A stretch of 64,000 nt of DNA from Megalobrama amblycephala (Eukaryota; Chordata; Actinopteri; Cypriniformes; Xenocyprididae), in contig NC_063045.1 of the NCBI RefSeq assembly GCF_018812025.1, positions 15,248,919 through 15,312,918 of the forward strand, read 5' to 3'. The notes beneath the pieces are model-generated. The model ran no database searches. It was not told the DNA's origin and was given only the letters and a program-made list of their open reading frames with translations. A program made the translations under genes and the position numbers. Positions 27,608 to 61,811 of the stretch are shown piece after piece (position 1 is the stretch's first letter; each line of letters opens with the position of its first letter).

Positions 27608-28295
27608 AGGTGCCCTAGAACCAGTTTTTACAAGATGTAATATAATACCCCATAGATTTTTTTTAATAAATTTTTTTAACTGCCTATTTTGGGGCATCAT
27701 TAACTATGCACCGATTCAACGCGCGGCCCCTTTAAATTGCGCACTCCCTGCCCAAGTGCAAGTGTTTAAAAATGAAAATAGCAACGGCTCTTGTCTCCGT
27801 GAATACAGTAAGAAACGATGGTAACTTTAACCACATTTAACAGTACATTAACAACATGCTAATGAAACATTTACAAAGACAATTTACAAATATCACTAAA
27901 TATATCATGTAATCATGAATCATCAGTTATTATCGCTCCATCTGCCATTTTTCGCTATTGTTCTTGCTTGCTTACCTAGTCTGATGATTCAGCTGTGCAC
28001 AGATCCAGATGTTAATACTGGCTGCCCTTGCCTGATGCCTTGAACATGGGCTGGCATATGCAAATATTGGGGGCATACATATTAATGATCCCGACTGTTA
28101 CGTAACAGTGTGTGTGATATTTCTCGGTGTTATGTTGAGATTCGCCTGTTCTTCGGAGGTCTTTTAAACAAATGAGATTTACACAAGAAGGAGGAAACAA
28201 TGGTGCTTGAGACTCACTGAATGTCTTTTCCATGTACTGAACTATAGTTATTCAACTATGCCAAGGTAAATTCAATTTTTGATTCTAGGGCACCT
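27608..28295. mobile_element. TTAA-flanked inverted-repeat element, family A copy 2
   Basis: The ends are AGGTGCCCTAGAA and TTCTAGGGCACCT, flanked by TTAA at 27604-27607 and 28296-28299. About 690 bp. It shares TGTTACGTAACAGT and GAGATTCGCCTGTTCTTCGG with copies 1 and 3. It lies just downstream of the uqcr11 polyadenylation signal. Confidence 0.75.
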
Positions 28296-28367
28296 TTAAA
28301 TGCTCTTTAGCATCTCTGCTATCTAGGTAGTCCAAATAAATGTTATGACACACGCACAGAGAAAGAA

Positions 28368-28373
28368 TTTATT
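28368..28373 (-). terminator. uqcr11: uqcr11 polyadenylation signal AATAAA
   Basis: TTTATT on the plus strand, about 400 bp past the uqcr11 stop. A plausible signal giving a short 3' UTR. Chosen by position and sequence only. Confidence 0.5.
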
Positions 28374-28770
28374 CACAAAAGTATGACAAAATAACAATCT
28401 TAAGTAAATACAACATATTTTATGTGCAAACTCAAACTAAGTGATGTGCAAAGCCATGAAACAGAATCATCTTTCATTCCCAGGTATCAGCCCTGTACAG
28501 ACAGAATTAACTCATTAGCAAGATAGTTGTTTGCAGTCTGATTTAGTACACATCAACATCCAATTTAACCCAATCGGGCACAGTAAAACATTATTCAACC
28601 ATATCAGCACATAAAAATTAAATCTTAAAGTGACAATGTTCTTCAGTCTTTATGGTTTGTACGTCGCATCATCAGCGCCGCCTACTGGCGGGTCAACGCA
28701 TAAGCTGTTTGCTCCCGGTAGGAATACACAACAACCGTTTTCTACAGATCCATGATACGCAGTTGGACAA

Positions 28771-29935
28771 CTAGTCATCATCATCCTTCTTGAATTTGCC
28801 TCTAATGTAGGGAACATAATCCAGAATCAGCCGCCAGTCTGTGAAATAGACAACAGCCAGTCCACCAACTGTACCCCATCCGACCAGCGTAGGAACCCTG
28901 GATTGCAAAGGAAAGAAACAAAAGGCCACCTTGGAATTATAAGGTTCTGTCTGCATTCTGAGCAGTTTTGAGATATTGAGCTTCAAGGTTTTTGCCTTCA
29001 TATAGCAAAAATGAAAATGACAAGAGACCCTAAATGTATTCTAACTGTACAATATCAAAATCCTCTCAAATTTGTAATTGGGGATTTTTGGAACAGGTCA
29101 TATGAAGAATTCTGATTCTAAAAATATAACTTCCCACTTGGAATTCTAAGGTTCTATATTGCTAAATATTAATCAAAGCAATATTTTTCAAGAAAGTTTA
29201 CTTATAATTTGATTTAAAACATAACAATAGTGTTGTAATAATATGTCAACATGTATAAGAAAGTTAAATTGAATGCTTTCTATGACATTTATTTCATATT
29301 TTAGGATGAATAATTATTTTCTTCTTCAAGTTAAGCATTAAAGGCAGTGCTAAATATTTTGTCCAGTGCATATGTTAATTTTAGGTAGGAATATGGTGGG
29401 TAATTTAACACATTATTGCAGGAAACATTAGTTTAAGTTTCTTTTGGTTTCGACAGAAAGCAGCTACTGTAATATCAGGACTTTACTCCACAGAAAGTGG
29501 AACAAGTAAAATGGCTTTCTCTCCAAAGATAGAACCTTATAGAACCAAGTTAGAATTCGACTTAGTAGATAGAACCTTTTTTTTTTCTAACACAACTTAA
29601 AAAAAAAAAAAAAAAAAAAAAACACTAACGAATATAAGTTGTCACAGAATAATAATATATGAATAACTCAATTTTGACAAAAATGTCAGATAGAAACTTA
29701 CAATTCCAAGGTGACGAAAAGTATTTAAAAAATAAATAATTACAAATAAGTTTATAGTTATAGATGCTATTCCAGAATGATAACAGTGGATACACATGCT
29801 AAAAGGCAGAGGAGCTGCTCGACTCTTAAGTTAACATACCGTTCTTCTTGACTGTTCATTCAATCAATGATGAACTTACCATGTTCTGGCAATAGAGACA
29901 TATTTGGGGCCGATCAGCTTTATTAACTTTTGCAT
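28771..29935 (-). CDS. uqcr11: Uqcr11, cytochrome bc1 complex subunit 10 (6.4 kDa)
   Basis: A small inner-membrane subunit of mitochondrial complex III (ubiquinol-cytochrome c reductase), associated with the Rieske protein region. Two exons: 29880-29935 (MQKLIKLIGPKYVSIART) and 28771-28897, phase 2 junction completing Trp. It is 60 residues; mammalian UQCR11 is 56. The signature GWGTVGGLAVVYFTDWRLIL forms the single membrane helix, followed by DYVPYIRGKFKKDDDD, close to human DWVPYINGKFKKDN. Stop TAG at 28771-28773. The N-terminal LIGPKYVSIA corresponds to the mammalian FLGPRYRELVK motif. It sits between mbd3 and tcf3 in the same order and orientation as in mammals. A bidirectional arrangement is not possible because all neighbours share the strand. 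Confidence 0.95.
29601..29622. repeat. Poly-A tract
   Basis: More than 20 A in the single uqcr11 intron. A low-complexity tract, not a processed-copy tail that can be tied to any source. Confidence 0.8.
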
Positions 29936-30545
29936 CTTGTGACTGGCCTCCTCTGTTCAGAAAGTAAACAAGTTGAAATGGCTGTTTCAGGACCCCAGGC
30001 TGCCCGTTATTAGCCTGATAGAAAATTCTGGAACTGTGTAGATTGCTCATTTACATAAAACAGCTAGATATGGAGTGTACGTTAGTCAACATTTTAAAAC
30101 AGGGCTTTGTAATGAAAATGGGAGAAAATACTGCTGATATGCAGTTGACTTGAATAATACACTAAGGCACATACAGTGCACAGCATAAATGAGTACACCC
30201 ACTCTGAACAAATACAAAAGATGTATTTTCTTTATGATCACTAACAGAATTCATGGAAAGATGGCAAAACTAAAATGTATTAAACAAATACATAATAAAA
30301 ACTGAGAAATATATGTAATTAATAGCCATAAAATAAGTAAGCCAATTGTGTTTAAATTAAGGATTGCAGAAATGAGTACACCCTAGAATTAATTCAACAA
30401 ATGTATAATATTCTAGTACTTAGTATGCCCTCCATAATTTTGAATCTACTGCTCTGACCCTTCTTGGCACGGAGTGTACAAGTTTATGACAAATTGTCAC
30501 ATCTGTCCTGTTTAACTCCTGGATGATGAGCTCCTTAAATGCCCA

Positions 30546-30975
30546 GGGGCCGTATTCACAAAACATCTTAAGGCTAAAATTAGCTCCTAACTTGAAAATT
30601 TAGGAGAAACTCTTAAAAATAATGGGCGTGTCAGTCCTAATTTTAGGATTTTTTTTCTCTAAGAGTATTTCACAAAGCATTTTAGCGCTAAAACTAGCTC
30701 CTAAATCTGTGAAACATTAGGAGTAGTCAAGAGGACTCCTAAGTCACTAAGACCAAATCACAAACAATCCTAATCCACCTAAAGACACTGTACACCATTG
30801 AGGGAATAGCGATAGAGCCTTGGGTGCTGAACCTTTTCTTCATAAATGCAATACATTTTGAATCTACGATGAAACGCCAAAAAAAAACTTTAACAAATAA
30901 ATAAATATTGTCTGATTATCTGTGGCAATGGTTTTCATGAGTTCACACTTACAAATGATTGAATAGAGTAAAAAA

Positions 30976-31064
<89 letters not shown>

Positions 31065-31524
31065 ATTTGTCGCTTGAATTCTGCATTTCCTTGAGATGAA
31101 GACATCCAAGAGGTGGACAATTAACTGTATATACTAGTTTAATTAGTGACACTAGCCTACATTTTAAAACCTTTATGGCAACAATATGGCAACATTTTTA
31201 TTAAAAAATATTTATTTGAATAATGCAACATTTGTATTTTAAAACCTTTATTTTAATTTGGAAACATGACATCTCATTGTACAATATTTCTATGATTAAA
31301 TCACTGACTCCTCCCCCCATTAGCCAATCACTGTGTGTATACTCCATAGCAACGAGGTCAACCCCGCCCTTACTCTTAGCTTAAGACTTCAGTCTATTCC
31401 TTAGTAAAAGTTTGTCTCAGCAGATTTGTGAATAGGTTTAAAGAAACACTCTTAGCTAAGAACTTTTAATGCTATTTAGGAGAACTCTTAGTAGTAAGAT
31501 GAGATGTTTTGTGAATACGGCCCC
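30546..31524. mobile_element. Inverted-repeat element nested in the Tc1-type transposon
   Basis: The ends GGGGCCGTATTCACAAAACA and TGTTTTGTGAATACGGCCCC form the inverted repeat. Each end continues with a TTAGGAG/CTCCTAA-rich stretch. It includes a poly-A/(TA)n tract at 30970-31060 and no transposase. The target duplication was not resolved. Confidence 0.75.
30970..31060. repeat. Poly-A plus (TA)n microsatellite
   Basis: About 23 A are followed by some 33 TA units, inside the nested element at 30546-31524. Confidence 0.95.
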
Positions 31525-32719
31525 ATTTCTTTAATGGGGAGTGTTGCTCAACTCATTTCTACAGAATCACCCACAGGCGCTCAAGAGTGTTAAGATTGAG
31601 TGCAATACATGTCCACAGAAGGTTTTTTTTTACCTTGGGAGAATGCATATCCTCATTGTCATGTTGAAAAAATGCCAAACAATGCAGGGAATGAGGAAAG
31701 GGAAACATCTTCTGTTTCAAGTTTGTGTATTAAATTACACAGTGGTGTGGGAATTCATGACAGCATTGATAAAGCACAACTCCCTCACACCTTCAGCACT
31801 CATACATCCCAGAGCTTTACTACCACTGAACTTTACTGTGGGAACCAGGCACTCCTCCTCTAGCAACACCATAACATTTTGGATGCTGTTAGATCCAAAA
31901 TGATTTATTTGGTCTCATGAGATCAGAGTATTGATTCCCAGAATCTAAATTTTGTAAAAAATGGCTAACTCTTTATTGTACTTTGGCTACAGTAGGTAGT
32001 TCCAGTGAGAACAACAACCATGCTTGTCATTTCTTCAGGCTGCATCTTACTCTGTGTGATAAACAGTCACTCTTTTCATAGCTTTTGCTGGCTCTCAAAC
32101 ACTCGCTTGGTATTTCTCCTGCTCTTTGTCTAGCAAAAAAAAAAAAAAATCCCTCATCACTAAATGAAAGCTTAAAATGAAGGCCTGGTTATTTCAGGGG
32201 CCAAGTTCATTGTTTTTGAATTTCGGTGTTACTTTTGCTACATTTTCACACTTAAAAACAATGATATGGTAATCCTCTTGTACCACTGTCCTCTTTTGTG
32301 CTAAGAAATAAGTCTCCTGACAGTTCCCTCAAGTGCTTCCATTGTTGTCAGCATTAAGTCTGAGAATGATTCAGTGAGCTATATAACACTTAATTGTCAA
32401 GAAATTACTTCTCTTTAAATGTTTTGCTTCAACAAACTTACCTGTTGATCAAACATTGCCTTTTAAACTTACACCAGAAAAAAAATATTTTGTTTTATTT
32501 AGTAACTTTCAGGAGGGTGTACACAACATTTTATCACCTTGATAAGAAAATCGTATTTTCCTGAATAATTTTGACATGCTTCTTTGGTAACTGATTAAAC
32601 AGAAGACATGTTAGGGTTCTTTAGAGATATAATGTTCCAGCAAGTCTAAGTAATTGAGTATTTGCCTACTACAGAAGTTTCAGAGGGGGTGTACTCATTT
32701 ATGCTGTGCACTGTATGCA

Positions 32720-33390
32720 TCACAAGTAAAAGAAAAGAAAAAAAACTTTAAATAAAAAACAGTGAGCACCTATATATTTACCAGCGTGTACAGAACTTTA
32801 CCAGTCCACCTAAACAAAGAAGTTATCTCGCTAATGAGCACTTCTAAGAAATAAGATGTGTCACAAATATTCTGGAAGAAAGCAGTTTGTGAGGTATGTG
32901 GCATCAAATCTTTTATATTTGATATGAATATATTAAAGATATAAAGATATGTGTTTTGTTTGAGACAGCAGCAGATAATACTGTCTGCTATAACTATTTT
33001 AAAGGCCCTTTAACACCAAGTACAATACTTATAACGTTTATAAATAGCTTATAAATTTAAAGTTATCATATAGTAAACGTTCTAATTCTATAAAACACCG
33101 ACAGCCAATCAGAATCCACTTGCCTATAAAAAGCGCGAGGATTTAAAAGCTTCAGCGCGCCATTATAATGAACAGAATCGTTGGTGTGATCATGTGAGCG
33201 ATATTTCTCTTTATAGCTATCGTTCTTGGTGTGAACGGGCAGCGTTACCTCTTCACTCAAAGCTTTTTGTCGCAAAAGACACGCGATGGTAAGACTTTTA
33301 TTACAATGTTTTCTTTTATTTAACTCATTTGAAGGTATACAAGATCCAAAGCAAGACATTGAAAAAAAATGTATAATTCTGTTATTAAAA
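32720..33390. other. uqcr11-tcf3 intergenic DNA
   Basis: No gene. A short repeat-like segment runs from about 33002 (AAAGGCCCTTTAACACCAAG) to 33245 (CTTGGTGTGAACGGGCAGCG), with opposed CACCAAG/CTTGGTG ends. The rest is unannotated. Confidence 0.4.
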
Positions 33391-33394
33391 ATGG

Positions 33395-36176
33395 CACATT
33401 TATTGCTACATTACTGTTATATACAGGACAGTTCTCAATACCTACTTTATATATATATTTATAAAAACAAAGACGAAAAATAATAAAGACAAAAACCGGA
33501 GGCACTCTGAAGACAACAGCAGTATTGTTCATGTCCCTACTGCAACTGCAAGACACCAGGTTCTGTAAAATTCACACACATCTTAATTCTGATGGAAATC
33601 ATGGCAGCAATCTTACTTCAGCGCACAACCATTCATTCAAAATGTTCACTCAGTTGGACATTCAAGATGCTTCAGGGACAAAAAGAAAGTAATTTCAGAC
33701 AGGAAAATCCATGATGACATGACAACACTCCTCCAGCATCTAAAGCATTAAGCAGGGGGCAAAAACAAATCCAGCACTCATATTTTATAGATACTTTCAA
33801 AATGAACATGCATTTGAGATGGTATCAGCTGGATAAAACAAGAATTACTTGAGAATAACAGTCTAGTGTTTCCGGCCCCCATCTGATGAATCGAAGAAGA
33901 TCCTTCTGGTGTGCTTCACAGATTACAGGACACTAGCATCTCGAAAGGGAAAAAAAAAAAAAATAATCCAACCTAGTTGAGCCAAAGATGACAGGAACGA
34001 GAACCCTAAAATTGCCAAAAAGGTACACACACAGCATAATAATAAGGATGAAAGACTACAATGTTTCTAAATTGCAGATTAAATAGTACAACACAGATGC
34101 TTCCAGAAAGAAACCAAACAAATCCCAAAAGATGGATGAGCCATTTTTGCATTTTGAAATAAAACAAATGGTCAAGTTCACAATGAAAGTAAGTTTAGGC
34201 ACTGACAAGGCATCACTCTCAAAAATGACAGTCTTGAGAATAAGAAGGCCACGATATATAAATGTTCGACAACTTTTTATCTTTATCAAGATTTAATATT
34301 ATGTTTCCATTATACTTTAGGACAACCTAAGTTCAGTATCCCCCTTACGGTGAAATGTTATTACTCAGAAATCATATCCATTGTGGACATTTTGACATTT
34401 ACACAGGTTATAACACCATTTTTTTTCTTACATACATAATTCAAACCATCAGGGAACATCATCTCACGCACATGACAAAAATCGGGTTGAGACGTACACC
34501 TTGAAATGACAATATGAATAACTAAACTCACAGTAAGCCAGTCTGATGGAGACGTGAGATTGTGTACATTTGAATATTACATTCAAACAGGTTGCATTAC
34601 GTGCATTGGCGAGACTGAAATGATGGTGAACGTTGCTTACGCACTACACCATTGCCTAAGAACACTTCTAGTGACGTACAGTTCCCTGAAATCAGGAAAC
34701 TATTGTGAGGTCTTAAACCTCAATGCGCCTTCAATCATCATTATCAAATCTCTTTATCATGAGCATAGAGCTATTGTGGGGCATCTGGGATAAAATTAAG
34801 GGTGGGTTGCCTCACCCAAACCTTAATGTTTCTGAAAATATTTGAAATCGTATGGCGCATCTGAGCGTTCACTTGCGCTATAGACTCTACACTTCAAACT
34901 AATATGTTTTTGTTATTTAGAAATCTACAATGTATAGACTAACAAAAATATATATATTTATATATATTCTTACATTTTTTTCTCAAATCGAAATAACATC
35001 CATAACATATGCATGAGGTGGACATGTGTACACTTTCAGACTTTTGGCAACAACGAGTCGATGCGAGCGAATGATGATTGAACGTATCCTGGTGAAAAAA
35101 TAAAAGGGCTTACGAAAGGAAAGACATGAAAGGTCAACTTGGCAATTTTGTGCTTGGAAATGCAATGGAATCCAAGCATTGTTGTCATTGTAACAAAAGC
35201 TCATGTTCCTTTATGATGCAGTTTCTTCCGATTGGCTGAACTTGTCAGTGGCATCATGAGAGCTGATGATGCGTGATGTTTCCAAAGAGATGAAACAGTC
35301 TGGAGAGCTGCGATTGCCCATGTGCTTTTCTCCCTTTCCGGAAGAGCCCTGTCCCACAGAGCAGAGGCATGCTGGGAAACGCCGTCCTCAAAAGCACCAC
35401 AGGTTCGCCCCACTTCTCATGGGGTTTGGTTACACAATGCATGTAAGACTGTACCTTTCAGTAGGGAATGACAAACCACATTTAAAAAAAAAAAAAAATT
35501 TGCTCATATACAAGCAACTCCCAAACTTTTGTTCCACACGAGTAAGCAGTTTGTGTCTTATATAAAACGTAACAATTAGGCACAAATCCATGATTAAATT
35601 GACGTTCGTCTTGTCTTTCGATCAAAACTCTCTGCAGTGGAAAAATGTCAGTTGTGGTCAGAATGTGTCTATTCCTATGATCCAACGTTGTTGGGAAGCA
35701 GAAAAATACAAAACGACTTGAGAAAGAGTTCTTCACATTTGTGCTGGTAATTGCGGTCTGGAGTGATCACGGACAAAATCTGCTGTGTCAGTTTTGGCGG
35801 GTCAGTTTGTGTGTCCAAAAAGTTTTGGAGGGTGCACCTCTTTATTTCGTGGATGATATGCTTTCCGAGTCACTATATGCACACAGAGAGGATGAGAACG
35901 GTGGAAGAGATTCAAGGTCACTTCTTCCAGGAGCCCCAAGAAATGTCATGATCTAAGGACAGAAAACAGCCATGTTGAGGGATTTCTATCAATGTTATCG
36001 TTAAATAAAACAAAATATTGAAATTATTTTTTTAATTGAAATAAAGCTGATATAAAATATTAAATGAAAAACTTGAAAAATTGCATCTGCAGCTGAAATA
36101 AGTGAACTGAAAGGGTTTGCATAACCTGTTACACAAAGTGAGGCCATGTTTAAATGGACATTAACGTACCACATGA
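33395..36176 (-). other. tcf3: Probable tcf3 3' UTR
   Basis: About 2.8 kb directly downstream of the tcf3 stop without an inserted mobile element, unlike nearly every other stretch of this size here. That suggests selection as a long 3' UTR. A TTTATT (AATAAA on the minus strand) near 33398 could end it. The true end cannot be determined by reading. Confidence 0.4.
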
Positions 36177-57637
<21,461 letters not shown>

Positions 57638-57659
57638 ACCACTCGGTCTTTAAAGCACC

Positions 57660-60600
57660 CTGCAGCAGAAAAGCAGTGTAAGAGACACAGCTGTGGTGAG
57701 CTATCTAAAGACAAGATGAATGAGAAAGGCAGTGATGAAGTGCAAGTCGAGTATCATCGTATTGAATAGTAGATAGAAGTGGAAGTGTATTGTACTTATA
57801 ATATCATATCACCAGCATTTGCATGTCCCACATTTCTTGTCACAAATTAAAAACGAGACTAAATTTAATTAACCAACTATGCATTGCTTCAGGAGGTTTT
57901 ACGAAACACCAGTGCCATGTTATTATCTTTGTCCAAGAATTCAATCTTAAATCTAAAACTTGCCCGATAATTAATTTGGCCAAGGAAATCCAGTATGTTT
58001 AACACACATTACACTTGCGTTCTAACAATATGGCTAGAAAAAGCATTACAAAAAAAAAGGTAAATCCATTTCTTTCCCTTCTATACTGGTCTTCCACCAG
58101 TTGTAATATTAATCACTCTTATTATTAAAATTGTTGTGTTATGCAACATCAGCACAGCAATGAAACTAAATAAAATCAACATTCAATCAGTTTCCATGAT
58201 ATCAGCACATGGAACATGCAAATCAGTGTTCTTAACTTATTGTACATCTCTATCCTGTGTATGATTTATAGTTATCTGGCCAGTTGTTTTGCATAAAAGG
58301 AGACCATCAAACGGGGAGGAAAATATTTAAACAACCTCCAACTGAAGTGAAATGTTTTAAATGTTGATCAAATACAATGAAGTTGTCAAATGTTGCTAAA
58401 AGAGAAACTTTTCTCAGTGACATCTTAAGGAGTCCTGTATGCTACTGCATGCCAACAGGTGGTGTGCTTTAGCAGTCCTTTTTATTAGCCATCAACCGTC
58501 TGATTATAACACTATCGCAAGCCAATAGCTAAAATAAAAGTGTTTTTACACCTTCCAAATACATTTTATTCACACTGCTTTCTTGACTCCCAAACAAAAG
58601 CAGCTAAATGAAAAACATCTAGCCTCTCAGTAAAAAGACAAGAAAGATCTCCAAATCCCCCTCAAGTTCATGCCAAACAAAACAAAGCCAAATCACAAGT
58701 AAAAATATATTTCACTCAGTATACTGACATTTTCCATCTAAAATGTGACAAATGTCTCAGAAACGAAATACATGTCATGGAGCTGTTTTAACTGATATGA
58801 CCAGCCCTGCTGATTGTCGTACGAGGTGAAGGCCATTGAATTAGGTTTGAGAATCGAAAGCCGGTTCTTTTTAGGCCTATATATATATATAAAAAAATAG
58901 AAACGCATGACTTATGACAGTTCCTTTAACAGTTCTCAAACGTGCAGACTACCGTATTTTCCTATTCCTATTATTATTTAATCTACAGCATGAAATACGC
59001 AATCGGTCTAGTCCGATTCTTGAACTAATGACTCTACGAGTCGATTCTTTGAAGTGATGCAAAATACTGCGCCACCAGTGTAATTCCATTTCCGAACGAA
59101 TGATTCTTATGAACCGGTTCAGTGTAGTGCATCAAAAACACTTGTGAATCAGTCACTGCTGTTGATGAATTAATATAGTTCACTTACTGAACCCCAAGTA
59201 CTAAGTACTAAGAACTTAAATAAGCATAATTACTGACTGGTTGTTCATATGACAACGTGCATATAAGTCAGGCCTACATAGGCTATTATATTATATAGGT
59301 CTACCACATTTTTGTTTGTTTATTATTTGCATTTAGAATTAGGACCGTTTTTAAACAATTGCATTGCATTTATGATGCCTCTAAAAGTATATAAAAGTGT
59401 GAAGAACACACCTTTGCAAGAAGTGTATTACATGTAGCCTATTTATGATTTCTCACGTCGGTTCTGCTGAAATCTGAAACGGTCACATAATTTACAAATA
59501 GAACTGCTATAAATGCAATAGGTATAGCCTACAGCATTTCCCCTCAAAATAGTATTTATATAAACAGGAATCATTATGAGGAAACTGAAGCAGAATAGTT
59601 AAATTCCTTATGATTCCCATTCCTAACGGTAAATGTTCCTATCGCACACCTACGGTGAAAATGATGTGACACCGAAAACCAGACAAAACACGCGTATTTC
59701 GTAGCTTACAAATAAATGTGTATCTTCAGTCTGCTATCACTGCAGCTAACTGGCGGTTAGTTGTAAGAGAGCGCAACAGTGTTACCACTAAGCACCAAAT
59801 TAATGTGCCCGAACTAAATCCACGTTATGAATAAAAACACGGAAAATACACCAGTAAAGCCTATTTAAAAACCAGCTGAATTATTGAGACACGTTTAAAC
59901 TAGTGTTTAGTCACGTCCCTTTCTTTGTGCAAGTAGGACTAAGCTTCACCCAGACATGAACAATGTCAATATTTATTCGCAGTTGTAAACTTATGTATTC
60001 CGATAGCCAACCATTTCAGAAACCGATAGGCCACATCGATCGTACGCACGTAATTTTGATAAGCGCGACATTATTATCAATATTAACCAGACGTCCAGCC
60101 GATAATTCTCAATTATTCATGTGTTGGGAGATAAATGTACGAGCTTGGCTGGGGATAAAGCTAAAGTTAATAAAAGTACCGCGACAAAATGTCAACTTTT
60201 CCTCAAGAGACTCGCGATTTGATGAAGGCGAGTGGGGGTGGGGGGACGAGGAATTTCCTGCCAAAAAATATTCAACGAAGTAACTGAATTAACCAAAGGC
60301 TTTGTGAAAAGCAAACCTGGATACAGCACACTACAACTCGCTGCTCAAGTTTAGTAGGAAGTGACATATTTTAATAAGTATAACAAATTTATGTAACTTT
60401 CAGTCATTAGTAATGTGTGAATTAAATGTGCACTGACAGCTCTCGCGCTTAACTAGTCAGTTCAACTCATAAGCGCCCCACAAAACTAATCCTTACTTTG
60501 ATAAAAGGACAAAGGAGTCATTTCTGTTAGGATAGAACTGGGTTAAAGACCACCAGCACAAAACTGGGCAGGACTTCCCACCACCACCACAGCCACTAAG

Positions 60601-60778
60601 CTAGCAAAAAAAAAAAAAAAAACTCTGCATCCCCCCACTTCCATAAGCAGACATCCCAAAAACTTGCTAAATTGAACTTCAATCTGCAATTATGTGACTT
60701 CTCTGATGTAAATGAGAGACTAAAATGATTCAACTTAGTAACTCAGTAAAACACTGCATAATAACCAAAAGGCTTTAC
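57660..60778. other. tcf3 5' intron
   Basis: Three kilobases between the first coding exon and the probable 5' UTR exon. No mobile element with defined ends was recognised. A 106-codon plus-strand frame at 59963-60283 resembles no known protein and is treated as chance. Confidence 0.35.
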
Positions 60779-61100
60779 CTCTGTTTATCAGTTGTATTAC
60801 ATCCAGTAGTAAAAAAGAAAGGTTGAATCTCGTAGGGAAAAACCAAAAAACTCGAAAGAATTTGAAGCACGGCGCATTAAAGGCTGATAGGCGCAACAAT
60901 GTGTGTTATTCCTCCTTTGACATCCTACTACAAAACACCGACGTCACAAATACAATGTTGCAGGTCTGTATCCAAACAATCCCGCGCCACGACTTCCTTT
61001 ATGTTGTTACAATTGAGGTGAATTCATTCTTCTAGTAGACATCTTGACCACCTCCATCCACATTGTGAGCAGCAACAATGTATTCCTCCGCATGGAAAGA
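60779..61100 (-). other. tcf3: Possible tcf3 5' UTR exon and promoter
   Basis: A consensus donor (AACAGAG|gtaaag) lies at 60779. Upstream DNA is relatively CpG-rich and free of repeats, a fitting place for a non-coding first exon of tcf3. There is no transcript evidence and the start site cannot be read. Confidence 0.3.
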
Positions 61101-61811
61101 GGGGCCTCAAAAGCTCGGGTGTCCAGTTTCATGTGCCCAGGGGAGTCAAGAGTTTTTTCGACAAGGTCTACGGTTTAAAATGGACGGATGAGTCAGGACG
61201 CGCACAGTGGTTGTTAATCATTTGTCAGTCAAGATTTAATAGGTATGCTTTAAGGAAAAATGAATTGATAATAGGAACTATAATTTCCGGCGGAGGTTGA
61301 TGGTAGAAAAGTAAGCGGCATTTATACAAGAGCAGCAAGAGATGGAGAGATAAACCCGCATGCTCGTATCCAATAGAAAGGCGACAAGAAGTGATAGGCA
61401 GTTGGAATGTCCAATAGTCACACGTTTATTCACTCCAGACCCGCCCCTTTGGTGACGAACGCTGTGTGTTCAGTGAGGCTGCTAGAGAACAGCCTGCGTG
61501 ACATCATTTTATTAGTCTGGTTAACGTCGCCGCCCGCGCGTTGTATCGCTACAAACATTCGTTTAAAGTGTATTCATAATCGGGCGCAGAAACGTTAGGA
61601 ATATTACTTTTTAAAAAGTTGTTTACTTAACACATTTTTTTGTCAGAATAAATGCAAATGGCTCAACATTCAAAAAGACTTGATTTAGGACCGTCTAAGA
61701 GTTTAATATCATTTCAGTTTCTATGAAAAACAAATACAAAATTCTCACTGGGAGCTTAGTGACTACTAGGTAGTTTGTAACTAAATTTGTACATAATTTG
61801 GTTACACCATT

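Larger units (their letters stand above)
30174..32713 (-). mobile_element. Decayed Tc1/mariner transposon, interrupted by a nested element
   Basis: The terminal inverted repeats CAGTGCACAGCATAAATGAG and CTCATTTATGCTGTGCACTG are flanked by TA on both sides (30172-30173 and 32714-32715). On the minus strand, about 31900 to 31560, broken frames retain Tc1 transposase features: an FFQHDNEDMHS block (cf. FQHDNAPVH) and LNTLERLWVIL (cf. LNPIEHLWDEL). Stops and shifts show it is dead. It lies between uqcr11 and tcf3 and is interrupted at 30546-31524. Confidence 0.8.

Noticed and set aside
30864..31152. Frames rich in Tyr-Ile repeats
   Set aside because: Translation of the (TA)n and poly-A microsatellite.
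59963..60283. 106-codon plus-strand frame near the tcf3 5' end
   Set aside because: No family resemblance, no splice or promoter support, and no codon pattern suggesting a gene.
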